A stretch of 64,000 nucleotides of DNA, from the NCBI RefSeq assembly GCF_002259645.1, contig NZ_MWWV01000001.1, forward strand, positions 123,415 through 187,414, read 5' to 3'. The notes beneath the pieces were generated by a model. It made no database searches and was not told where the DNA came from. It saw only the letters and a program-made list of their open reading frames with translations. Both the position numbers and the translations under genes were made by a program. The DNA comes from Bifidobacterium tissieri. GTDB lineage: Bacteria > Actinomycetota > Actinomycetes > Actinomycetales > Bifidobacteriaceae. Numbering within the stretch: the stretch's first letter is position 1; each line of letters opens with the position of its first letter. Of this stretch, positions 46,187-53,479 are shown in pieces.

Positions 46187-47848
46187 ATGGCTGCTTTTAC
46201 TTCTTTGACCGATAGGCTCTCGGGCGCGTTCAAGCATCTGCGTTCCAAGGGCAAACTGACCGACGCGGACATCGACGGTACGATCCGCGAAATCCGCCGG
46301 GCACTGCTCGACGCCGATGTGGCGCTCGACGTGGTGCGTTCCTTCACCTCCCATGTACGCGAGCGCGCGCTGGGTGAGGAGGTCTCCCAGGCGCTTAACC
46401 CCGCCCAGCAGGTGGTGAAGATCGTCAATGACGAGCTCACGAAGATTCTGGGCGCCGGCGTCGATCGTCCTCTGAACTTTGCCAAGAACCCGCCGACGAT
46501 TATCATGCTCGCCGGTCTGCAGGGTGCCGGTAAGACCACGCTCGCCGGCAAGCTCGGCTACTGGCTCAAAGATGCCGGCCACACGCCGCTGCTGGTGGCG
46601 GCCGATCTTCAGCGTCCGAACGCGGTGACCCAGCTGCAGGTGGTGGGCGAGCGCGCCGGCGTTCCGGTGTATGCGCCGGAGAAGGGCGTGCAGTCCGACG
46701 GCGGCGACGATGTGACCGCTCCGGGCCAGACCACCGGCGATCCGGTGAAGGTGGCCCGCGATTCCATTGCGTTGGCCAAGACCAAGCTCTATGACACGGT
46801 GATCATCGATACCGCCGGTCGTCTGGGCGTGGACGAGGCGCTGATGAAGCAGGCCCGTGACATCCGCGATGCCGTGCAGCCGAACGAGATCCTGTTCGTG
46901 ATCGATGCGATGATCGGCCAGGATGCGGTGCAGACCGCCAAGGCGTTCGACGAGGGCGTGGACTTCACGGGCGTGGTGCTGTCGAAGCTCGATGGCGATG
47001 CCCGTGGTGGTGCGGCGCTGTCCGTGGCGAGCGTGACCGGCAAGCCGATCCTGTTCGCGTCCAACGGTGAGGGTCTGAAGGACTTCGAGGTGTTCCACCC
47101 CGATCGCATGGCTTCACGAATCCTCGACATGGGCGATATCCTCACCCTGATCGAGCAGGCGCAGAAGCAGTTCGACGAGGAGGAGGCCCGCAAGGCCGCC
47201 GAGAAGATCTCCGACGGCAGCTTTGGTCTCGATGACTTCCTGGAGCAGTTGCAGCAGGTGCGTCAGCTCGGCCCGATGAAGAACCTGCTCGGCATGATTC
47301 CGGGCATGGCACAGCATCGCAAGGAGCTTGAGGCGTTCGACGAGAAGGAAGTGGACCGTACCGAGGCCATCATCCGCTCCATGACGCCGGAGGAGCGTCG
47401 CAATCCGAAGATCATCGACGGCTCCCGTCGTGCGCGTATCGCCTACGGTTCGGGTAACACGGTGTCCGCGGTGAACGCGCTGCTGCAGCGGTTCGAGCAG
47501 GCGTCCAAGATGATGAAGCGCATGAGCAACGGCTCCCGTGGCGTGCCCGGCATGGGCGGTTTCGGGGCCCCCGGCGGCAAGAGCGCTCGCAAGGGCAAGA
47601 AAGGCAAGAAGAAGGGCGGCAAGTCCGGCAACCCGATGAAGCGCGAGGCCGAGGAGAAGGCATTGCGCGACCGTCTGAGCGGCAATGGTTCCGGTTCGGG
47701 CAAGAGCGGCGGTTCCGCATTCCAGAAGAAGCCGCAGAACCCGGCGCTTCCGGCGGGGCTGCAGGACATGCTCGGCGGCAACGGCAACGGACAGCCTGAG
47801 CTTCCGCCGAACCTCGGCGGCGGCATCGGCGGTCTCTTCGGTCGCTGA
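46187..47848 (+). CDS. ffh: Signal recognition particle protein Ffh
   Basis: GTPase subunit of the SRP that targets nascent membrane proteins to FtsY and the translocon. The 553-aa protein has the N domain (ADIDGTIREIRRALLDADVA), GTPase motifs GLQGAGKTT near residue 110, IIDTAGRLGVDE and SKLDGDARGG, and the M domain with RSMTPEER and a Met-rich helix (ASKMMKRMSNGSRG). The C-terminal tail is unusually long, Gly/Lys-rich (GKSARKGKKGKKKGGKSG) and then Gly/Asn/Pro-rich, as in actinobacteria. Terminator follows. Confidence 0.97.
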   Translation: MAAFTSLTDRLSGAFKHLRSKGKLTDADIDGTIREIRRALLDADVALDVVRSFTSHVRERALGEEVSQALNPAQQVVKIVNDELTKILGAGVDRPLNFAKNPPTIIMLAGLQGAGKTTLAGKLGYWLKDAGHTPLLVAADLQRPNAVTQLQVVGERAGVPVYAPEKGVQSDGGDDVTAPGQTTGDPVKVARDSIALAKTKLYDTVIIDTAGRLGVDEALMKQARDIRDAVQPNEILFVIDAMIGQDAVQTAKAFDEGVDFTGVVLSKLDGDARGGAALSVASVTGKPILFASNGEGLKDFEVFHPDRMASRILDMGDILTLIEQAQKQFDEEEARKAAEKISDGSFGLDDFLEQLQQVRQLGPMKNLLGMIPGMAQHRKELEAFDEKEVDRTEAIIRSMTPEERRNPKIIDGSRRARIAYGSGNTVSAVNALLQRFEQASKMMKRMSNGSRGVPGMGGFGAPGGKSARKGKKGKKKGGKSGNPMKREAEEKALRDRLSGNGSGSGKSGGSAFQKKPQNPALPAGLQDMLGGNGNGQPELPPNLGGGIGGLFGR

Positions 47849-47865
47849 TCGTTCATCATTCGTAT

Positions 47866-47917
47866 AATCCTCTTGGGGTGGCGTGCCGCATCGGCCGCTT
47901 TCCCAAGAGGATTTTTC
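47866..47917 (+). terminator. Rho-independent terminator of ffh
   Basis: A perfect 12-bp stem (AATCCTCTTGGG / CCCAAGAGGATT) with a G/C-rich loop is followed by TTTT, about 20 bp after the stop codon. Confidence 0.85.
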
Positions 47918-48038
47918 AATTCCGCACCGTCATCATCATTCGTGATCGTTCGCCCCATTCGTTTGCCTTATCCATTCGCCCTATCCATTCGAACGATTCG
48001 TAAAGACACGGTCGGGAATCGCATCCCATGGCTTTCGT

Positions 48039-49445
48039 ATGCGCAAATCCTCCAAAACCGCTTCGTATAATCGCAAGTCGTACAAGAACAGCCGACCGCG
48101 AAAGGCAGCAACGGCAACGACTACAGCAAGGAGACGCTTCGTGCTTTTTTGGATCGTCATCGCGATATTCGCAATATGGATGGCGTTGAAATATCTGCCC
48201 GCCGGCTGGGACCAGTACCGTCCGCTGCCCGAGGTGATCGCGCTGATCCCGTTGCTGGTCGTGCCGCTGGTGCTGCTGTTGCCGATCACCGGAGTCACCG
48301 GCAACTGGCCGCAGTTCTGGGTGACCGTGCTGCTGCTGATCGTGCAGGTCGCGTGGCAGATCGGCTATGTCATGCCGATTCCCGCATCCCTGTCTCCGAT
48401 TCTCGGCGTCCCCGTGCAGAACGTGACCGCGAGCGCTGAGGTGAACGCGGACGCCGACGAGACCGCATCCGCGACCGCGACCGATCATCATACGGTCCGT
48501 GTGATGACGCTCAATACGCGCTACGGCCGCGCCGACACCGGCACGATCATGCATCTGGTCAAGCGGTACGACATCGACGTGCTCGCCGTGCAGGAAGTGA
48601 ACACCGGGTTTATCAAACGTCTCGACATCTCCCATATCGAGGACGAACTGCCCTACCGCGTGCTCGGCGCGGTGCGTGACGACGACAATGCGGGATCGAA
48701 TGCGCTGTTTCTGCGTCTCAAGCCGGCGATCTTCGGCGATTCGTCGGTGAAGATCCATGCGGCGGCCGCGCCTGTCGCCACAGTACGGATCGGCGATCAA
48801 TGCGTGGAGTTCAGTTCCGTGCATCCCAAGTCCCCGCCGCGCAGTGGCCAAGATTGGAGCGACGGCGTGCGCGCTCTCGGACAGTTCGCCCTGCGCGCCG
48901 ACAGCCGCAATGAGGAGGGGTTCAGCTGCTACGCCGATGATGACGAGTCGGGTAACGCCGTCAACGACGCGCAGGAAACCGCCAGTCTCGTTGATGGCAT
49001 GACGCTCGACAGCGATCTGCTGGCCGGCATTCCCGCCGAGCTCGCCGATATCATCACCGGCGGCATGATGAACGATTCGTCGTCCGGTTCCGGCACATCT
49101 CCCGTTTCCAAGCCCGCGTCCGACGTGACGGAAACCGCGGTCATCGAACTGCCCGACTTCTCGACTCCGCATCATTCGGCCGTGGTGATGGGTGATACGA
49201 ACTCGAGCATCTACCACCCCAGTTTCCGCGATGCCCTGCGTCAGGGCACCGGCCTTGCGGATTCGTCGTTCGAACTGCACGCGGGATTCAACACCACGTT
49301 CCCGGCGAGCTGGCCCACGTTCCCCTCGCTTATCGAGATCGATCATGTGCTGCATACGGAAGGCATCCGCGCGATCTCGGCGCACGCGCATACCGTGCCG
49401 AAGACCGATCACAAGGCCCTGATCGTGGAGCTCGAGGTCCGCTGA
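48039..49445 (+). CDS. Membrane-anchored endonuclease/exonuclease/phosphatase-family protein
   Basis: A 468-aa protein with a basic cytoplasmic tail, three hydrophobic segments at about 35-125, and an extracellular EEP domain. EEP motifs are VMTLNTRYGRAD, VLAVQEVNTGF with the metal Glu, SSVHPKSPP, VVMGDTNSSIYHP and the final IDHVLHTEG...KTDHKALIVEL. An acidic insertion of about 70 residues interrupts the domain. Substrate unknown; family members cleave nucleic acids, phospholipids or inositol phosphates. Confidence 0.85.
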   Translation: MRKSSKTASYNRKSYKNSRPRKAATATTTARRRFVLFWIVIAIFAIWMALKYLPAGWDQYRPLPEVIALIPLLVVPLVLLLPITGVTGNWPQFWVTVLLLIVQVAWQIGYVMPIPASLSPILGVPVQNVTASAEVNADADETASATATDHHTVRVMTLNTRYGRADTGTIMHLVKRYDIDVLAVQEVNTGFIKRLDISHIEDELPYRVLGAVRDDDNAGSNALFLRLKPAIFGDSSVKIHAAAAPVATVRIGDQCVEFSSVHPKSPPRSGQDWSDGVRALGQFALRADSRNEEGFSCYADDDESGNAVNDAQETASLVDGMTLDSDLLAGIPAELADIITGGMMNDSSSGSGTSPVSKPASDVTETAVIELPDFSTPHHSAVVMGDTNSSIYHPSFRDALRQGTGLADSSFELHAGFNTTFPASWPTFPSLIEIDHVLHTEGIRAISAHAHTVPKTDHKALIVELEVR

Positions 49446-49578
49446 GGACAATCGGTGACGGCCGGTCATGCGTGAGAGTGCACGCCGCCGGCCGCACGTC
49501 TGGCGGCGACATCGCTCATATCACGTCGACATGGTCTTCGTCTTCGCGACACGCCGTAAGTTGTCGGGGAGATGTGGT

Positions 49579-49632
49579 TACAATATTCAGGTTATTCATA
49601 AGAGGTGGCGCCCTCTAACTCCGTCTCTTATG
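49579..49632 (+). promoter_or_regulatory. rpsP promoter -10 and leader hairpin
   Basis: TACAAT (49579-49584) is a good -10 box. A perfect 8-bp inverted repeat CATAAGAG / CTCTTATG (49597-49632) follows near the predicted transcript start, giving a roughly 120-nt structured leader before rpsP, a possible site of ribosomal-protein feedback. Confidence 0.4.
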
Positions 49633-49709
49633 AGGAACACGTGGATCGCGGTTTCCGTGCCCCACACGAAATCGATGATGCACACCCCAAATACATAAGG
49701 AGAGCCATT

Positions 49710-50177
49710 TTGGCAACCAAGATTCGTCTGAAGCGCCTGGGCAAGAAGCACTACGCCTTCTACCGTATTGTGATCATGGATTCCCGCAAGGCCCGTGATG
49801 GCAAGACCATTGAGGAGATCGGTACCTACGATCCCAACAAGCAGCCCTCGCTCATCCAGATCAAGTCTGACCGCGCTCAGTACTGGCTCGGCGTTGGCGC
49901 CCAGCCCACTGAAGCCGTCTTCAAGCTGCTGAACATCACCGGTGACTGGCAGAAGTTCAAGGGTCTGCCGGGTGCTGAGGGCACGCTGAAGGTGGCCGAG
50001 GAAGGCCCGGATGCCGAAGCCCGCGTGGCCGCCGCCGCCGATGAGGCCCAGAAGCTGAAGGCCGCCAAGGCCGAAGCCGCTGCCAAGGCCAAGGCTGAGG
50101 CCGAAGCTGAAGCCGCCAAGGCCGCTGAAGAGGCCGAGGCTCCGGCTGAGGAAGCCGCCGAGGAGAAGGCTGAGTAA
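49710..50177 (+). CDS. rpsP: 30S ribosomal protein S16
   Basis: Small-subunit ribosomal protein. The family core is at the N-terminus ([51 protein letters not shown]). The C-terminus is a roughly 50-residue Ala/Glu/Lys helix ([20 protein letters not shown]) typical of actinobacterial S16. The start is TTG at 49710 with AAGGAG upstream; no ATG fits the conserved N-terminus. First gene of the rpsP-khpA-rimM unit. Confidence 0.96.
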   Translation: MATKIRLKRLGKKHYAFYRIVIMDSRKARDGKTIEEIGTYDPNKQPSLIQIKSDRAQYWLGVGAQPTEAVFKLLNITGDWQKFKGLPGAEGTLKVAEEGPDAEARVAAAADEAQKLKAAKAEAAAKAKAEAEAEAAKAAEEAEAPAEEAAEEKAE

Positions 50178-50179
50178 TC

Positions 50180-50410
50180 ATGCTTGCCGAAGCCGTCGAA
50201 CACCTGATTAAGAACATCGTTGATTTCCCGGACGACGTTTCCGTGAAGTCTCACGAGAACAACCGTGGCGAACTGCTTCGCGTGCGGGTGAACCCGGAGG
50301 ATATCGGACGCGTCATCGGACGTGGCGGTCGCACCGCTAACGCCATTCGCACCGTGGTGCAGGCGCTGTCCGATCATAAGGTTCGGGTCGACATCATGGA
50401 TGTCCGCTGA
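50180..50410 (+). CDS. khpA: KH-domain RNA-binding protein
   Basis: A 76-aa KH protein. The domain signature is VNPEDIGRVIGRGGRTANAI with the GxxG loop GRGG. KhpA proteins bind RNA and partner with KhpB in Gram-positives, affecting small-RNA stability and cell division. It starts 2 bp after rpsP and ends 3 bp before rimM, the standard order in this phylum. Confidence 0.95.
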   Translation: MLAEAVEHLIKNIVDFPDDVSVKSHENNRGELLRVRVNPEDIGRVIGRGGRTANAIRTVVQALSDHKVRVDIMDVR

Positions 50411-50413
50411 GCG

Positions 50414-50998
50414 ATGGCTGAACAGCATAACGACCCTCAGCAGCGTGAGCTGCTGAGGGTTTGCCGTATCGGGCGCGCTCAGGGACTGAAGGGCGAAGTC
50501 AACGTCCGCGTCTTCACCGACGAACCGGAGGAGCGTTTCGCTCCCGGTTCCGTGCTGCTGACCGCTGATGGCCGTGAGTTCACGGTCGCACGGTCGCGTA
50601 AATTCAAGGAACGCTGGATCGTGTTGTTCAAGGACGTCACCGACCGTAATGCGTCAGAGGCGTTGAACGGCACCGATCTGTATGTGGAACCCGTATATTC
50701 CGACGATGATGAGGACGGATTCTACATGGAGGATCTCATCGGCCTCGAGGCTCGCATCTACGAATCCGCCGATGACGAGACCGAGAGGAACGCCGCCGAT
50801 GCCGATGACACTGCATACGTCGTGGCCGGCAAGGTGTCCGATGTGATCGACGGACCGGCACAGGATCTGTTGCAGATCACCGAACCCAGCGGTGCCGAGT
50901 CGTTGATCCCCTTCGTGGAGGAGATCGTGCCGGAAGTGGATCTGGAGGAGGGCTATCTCGTCCTCACTCCCCCAAACGGCCTGCTGCAGGATCGCTGA
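50414..50998 (+). CDS. rimM: Ribosome maturation factor RimM
   Basis: Binds S19 and helps 16S rRNA 3'-domain maturation. The 194-aa protein has the N-terminal RimM domain (RVCRIGRAQGLKGEVNVRVF, FKERWIVLFKDVTDRNASEAL) and the PRC-barrel-like C-terminal domain (GKVSDVIDGPAQDLLQI, SLIPFVEEIVPEVDLEEG). The acidic stretch ESADDETERNAADADD is an insertion in the linker. Translationally coupled with khpA. Confidence 0.95.
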   Translation: MAEQHNDPQQRELLRVCRIGRAQGLKGEVNVRVFTDEPEERFAPGSVLLTADGREFTVARSRKFKERWIVLFKDVTDRNASEALNGTDLYVEPVYSDDDEDGFYMEDLIGLEARIYESADDETERNAADADDTAYVVAGKVSDVIDGPAQDLLQITEPSGAESLIPFVEEIVPEVDLEEGYLVLTPPNGLLQDR

Positions 50999-51018
50999 TC
51001 AGCGCATACAGCATCGAC

Positions 51019-51076
51019 GACGCCGGTCGTCGGTTTCGGTTCTTTCCCGGATCGAAACCGACGACCGGCGTCCTTG
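51019..51076 (+). terminator. Strong terminator after rimM
   Basis: A perfect 20-bp inverted repeat (arms 51019-51038 and 51053-51072, 14-nt loop) begins about 20 bp after the rimM stop. It separates rimM from the tandem array and trmD. Confidence 0.8.
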
Positions 51077-51239
51077 CGTTCTATACGTATTCCGGTATTC
51101 CGTATCGAACCGTAAGCCATTCCCCGTTCCGTCTCCCCAATAAAACGGAACGTACTTGCAGTGGCGTATTCCAGCACGGTCCGCATTCATTGCATAACTG
51201 AGCGCAACCGCAGTAGCATAACCGCGGTGATTAGCTTAT

Positions 51240-51499
51240 CTGCGGGTCCGTCACAACATCGATATCAAGCCGCAGCGGAAACATCACTCCACTGCGGCTT
51301 CGCTACGACAACGATACGGACCCGCAGCGCAGGGTCCTGCTCACTGCGGGTTGATCCTAATCGATTGCCAAACCCGCAACACAGACCTGTCACCGCTGCG
51401 GGTCCGTCACAGCGACAGTGCAGACCCGCAGTGACGCCCTCCCTTCACTGCGGGTTGATCACAGCGACAGCGCAAACCCGCAGCGTAGCTGACTCAGGC
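51240..51499. repeat. Five 52-bp tandem palindromic units
   Basis: Units begin at 51240, 51292, 51344, 51396 and 51448 with no gaps. Each starts CTGCGGGTT-like and contains its complement AACCCGCAG 27 bp later, so each 36-bp half-unit can form a hairpin, followed by a variable 16-bp spacer. The fourth and fifth share TCACAGCGACAG in the loop. No gene is seen in the 638-bp gap from rimM to trmD. An open frame across it is rejected because 52 is not a multiple of three. Confidence 0.9.
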
Positions 51500-51622
51500 A
51501 CGTCAACCAGCAACCCCGGCAACGGATCACCGCCCGGTGTTGGCGTCCACGAATCGACGAATGCTACACGATGCGAATGCGTATGGACACGGATACGTTG
51601 AAAGGAATTCGACTGCAAACGG

Positions 51623-51628
51623 TAGGCT
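51623..51628 (+). promoter_or_regulatory. -10 box of trmD
   Basis: TAGGCT lies 8 nt before the trmD ATG, with no Shine-Dalgarno, indicating a probably leaderless message. Confidence 0.45.
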
Positions 51629-51636
51629 TGCCTATT

Positions 51637-52509
51637 ATGCGTATCGACATCGTTTCAGTGTTTCCCGAGTACTTCGACGTGCTCAAACTCAGTCTGCTCG
51701 GCAAGGCCCAAGACAAGGGACTGCTCAGCGTCACCGCCCACAATCTGCGCGACTGGACGCACGACGTGCATCATTCCGTCGACGACACCCCGGTCGGCGG
51801 CGGTGCCGGCATGGTGATGAAACCCGAAATCTGGGCGCAGTGCCTCGACGACATCATGGGTCTTGCGCCCGTGTCGTTCGGCGACGACGACCAGCCCGTG
51901 CAGTCCCGCGATTTCCGTCTGATCGACGCTGGCGATTCGACAGATGCCGTGGATACCTCCCCCAAGCCGATCCTAATCTTCCCCAACCCGTCGGCACCAC
52001 TGTTCACCCAGACCGACGCCACCGAACTGTCCCGCGCCGACCATCTGGTGTTCGGTTGCGGGCGCTACGAGGGCATCGACGCACGTGTACCGGAATACTA
52101 TGCGCGACAGGGCGTGGAGGTACGCGAATACTCGATCGGCGACTACGTGCTCAACGGCGGCGAGGTGGCCGTATCCGCCATGATCGAGGCGATCGTGCGT
52201 CTGGTGCCCGGTTTCATGGGCAATCCGGAATCGATCGTCGAGGAATCGTACACAGGAGACCCGCTGCTCGAACATCGCCAGTTCACCAAGCCGGCCACAT
52301 GGCGTGGCATCGCCGTGGATCCCGTACTCACCAGCGGCGATCACGGCAAGGTGGACCGGTTCCGCCGCGACGAGGCCATGGAACGCACCACGCGCATCCG
52401 CCCCGATCTGGTGGAGGAACTCGACTGCAAGGCGCTGAGCAAGGCCGACCGCAAGACGCTCATGGCCTTGGGCTGGGAGGTCTCCGGGCATCATCCGCGG
52501 CGTAAATAG
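51637..52509 (+). CDS. trmD: tRNA (guanine-N1-)-methyltransferase
   Basis: Methylates G37 of tRNAs next to the anticodon using S-adenosylmethionine, preventing frameshifts. The 290-aa SPOUT enzyme begins MRIDIVSVFPEYFD and has the trefoil-knot motifs VDDTPVGGGAGMVM, FGCGRYEGIDARV and EYSIGDYVLNGGEVA with the catalytic Asp region, and PGFMGNPESIVEES. An insertion near residue 85-110 (GDDDQPVQSRDFRLIDAGDS) enlarges a loop. ATG at 51637 chosen from family alignment and the -10 box. Confidence 0.96.
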   Translation: MRIDIVSVFPEYFDVLKLSLLGKAQDKGLLSVTAHNLRDWTHDVHHSVDDTPVGGGAGMVMKPEIWAQCLDDIMGLAPVSFGDDDQPVQSRDFRLIDAGDSTDAVDTSPKPILIFPNPSAPLFTQTDATELSRADHLVFGCGRYEGIDARVPEYYARQGVEVREYSIGDYVLNGGEVAVSAMIEAIVRLVPGFMGNPESIVEESYTGDPLLEHRQFTKPATWRGIAVDPVLTSGDHGKVDRFRRDEAMERTTRIRPDLVEELDCKALSKADRKTLMALGWEVSGHHPRRK

Positions 52510-52560
52510 CGCCGGCGGCGGCCCGGAGCGCGGCTCGGAACTCGGCCCAATGCGGCTCCG

Positions 52561-53163
52561 TCACTCCATCTCGTCGACGGATTCCTCGAGCACGCTTTCG
52601 AAGTAAAACACCGCGGTCTCGCCGTACGTGCGTTCCTGCGTGATCTCCCACCCCTCGGGGGCCGTGGGGGCGTCGGAGCGCACGGATCGTTCCAGCATGA
52701 TCACGCCCTGCTCGTCCACCATGTCGTTCGTGGTCAGATCACGCAGCAGCGCATTGCAATCATCGGTGCCGAACGCATACGGCGGATCGATGAACACCAG
52801 ATCGAACGGCTCATTATTGGCACCGGCAGCGGCGAACTTCTCCGCCTTCGCCTTGATCACGCGGGCGGACATGTCCGGCTCCCACGCACGCGACTGCCTG
52901 AGACGGCCGAACGACTTACCCAGCATCGCGGACGCCGGACCGGCCGATTCCACCGCGACCAGTGATTTCGCGCCACGGGACAGCGCCTCGATGCCGAGCG
53001 CGCCCGTACCGGCGAACAGATCGAGCACTCGCGCATCGTCGAGTGCGCCGATCGACATGAGATGCGAAAAAATCGCCTCCTTGGCGCGGTCGGTGGTAGG
53101 TCGGGTGCCAGTCTTCGGCGCGGTGATCTCAAAACCCTTGAATCGTCCAGCAATAATACGCAT
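52561..53163 (-). CDS. rsmD: 16S rRNA (guanine(966)-N(2))-methyltransferase RsmD
   Basis: Methylates G966 of 16S rRNA. The 200-aa protein has MRIIAGRFKGFEI at the start, TDRAKEAIFSHL, SAM site LDLFAGTGALGIEALSRGA, and the catalytic FDLVFIDPPYA motif. The ATG at 53163 lies exactly 7 nt after a TACAAT box (minus strand), supporting this start and leaderless translation; an ATG 3 codons earlier (53172) is the alternative. The C-terminal end is convergent with trmD, 51 bp apart. Confidence 0.93.
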   Translation of the reverse strand: MRIIAGRFKGFEITAPKTGTRPTTDRAKEAIFSHLMSIGALDDARVLDLFAGTGALGIEALSRGAKSLVAVESAGPASAMLGKSFGRLRQSRAWEPDMSARVIKAKAEKFAAAGANNEPFDLVFIDPPYAFGTDDCNALLRDLTTNDMVDEQGVIMLERSVRSDAPTAPEGWEITQERTYGETAVFYFESVLEESVDEME

Positions 53164-53249
53164 ATATCTCATTGTATGCACGCCCACCGCCCCCACCCCC
53201 GGCCAATACGACCCCGGCACACCACCCCTCACACCCTCATCGCACTCCC

Positions 53250-53293
53250 TGTTACGTGGGCCGTGACACGGGCCGTGCACGGCCCACGTAACA
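53250..53293. terminator. Long hairpin between recG and rsmD
   Basis: A perfect 16-bp inverted repeat (TGTTACGTGGGCCGTG / CACGGCCCACGTAACA, 12-nt loop) lies downstream of recG. A third partial copy, CGGCCCACGTAAC, follows at about 53301-53313. No T-run. Confidence 0.6.
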
Positions 53294-53401
53294 CCAAGCG
53301 CGGCCCACGTAACGGGGAGGGGAGCGCGGACGGGGAGGAAAGGGATGATGGGGGAGACAGGAACGCGGACGCGATGTGGGGGCATCGTTTCGCGTCCTTA
53401 C

Positions 53402-53479
53402 GCGCTATGTGCTTGCGCTATGTGCTTGCGCTATGTGCTTGCGCTATGTGCTTGCGCTATGTGCTTGCGCTATGTGCTG
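53402..53479. repeat. 13-bp minisatellite (six copies) at the recG 3' end
   Basis: GCGCTATGTGCTT is repeated perfectly from 53402 in five copies, with a sixth (53467-53479) differing in the last base. The recG stop codon (53470-53472, minus strand) lies inside the sixth copy, so the array forms the end of the gene and its 3' untranslated region. Confidence 0.92.

Noticed and set aside
45341..49469. Long minus-strand frames (585 and 517 aa) opposite ABC-F, ffh and the EEP gene
   Set aside because: The opposite strand holds unmistakable conserved proteins; these frames are by-products of codon bias.
51240..51499. CRISPR array
   Set aside because: Spacing is regular, but the repeats are divergent, the variable part is only 16 bp and no cas gene is nearby. 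The conserved feature is a palindrome at the unit ends.
51161..51601. 146-aa protein across the 52-bp array
   Set aside because: The repeat period is not a multiple of three, so the units are read in different frames. There is no ribosome site, and the product is low complexity.
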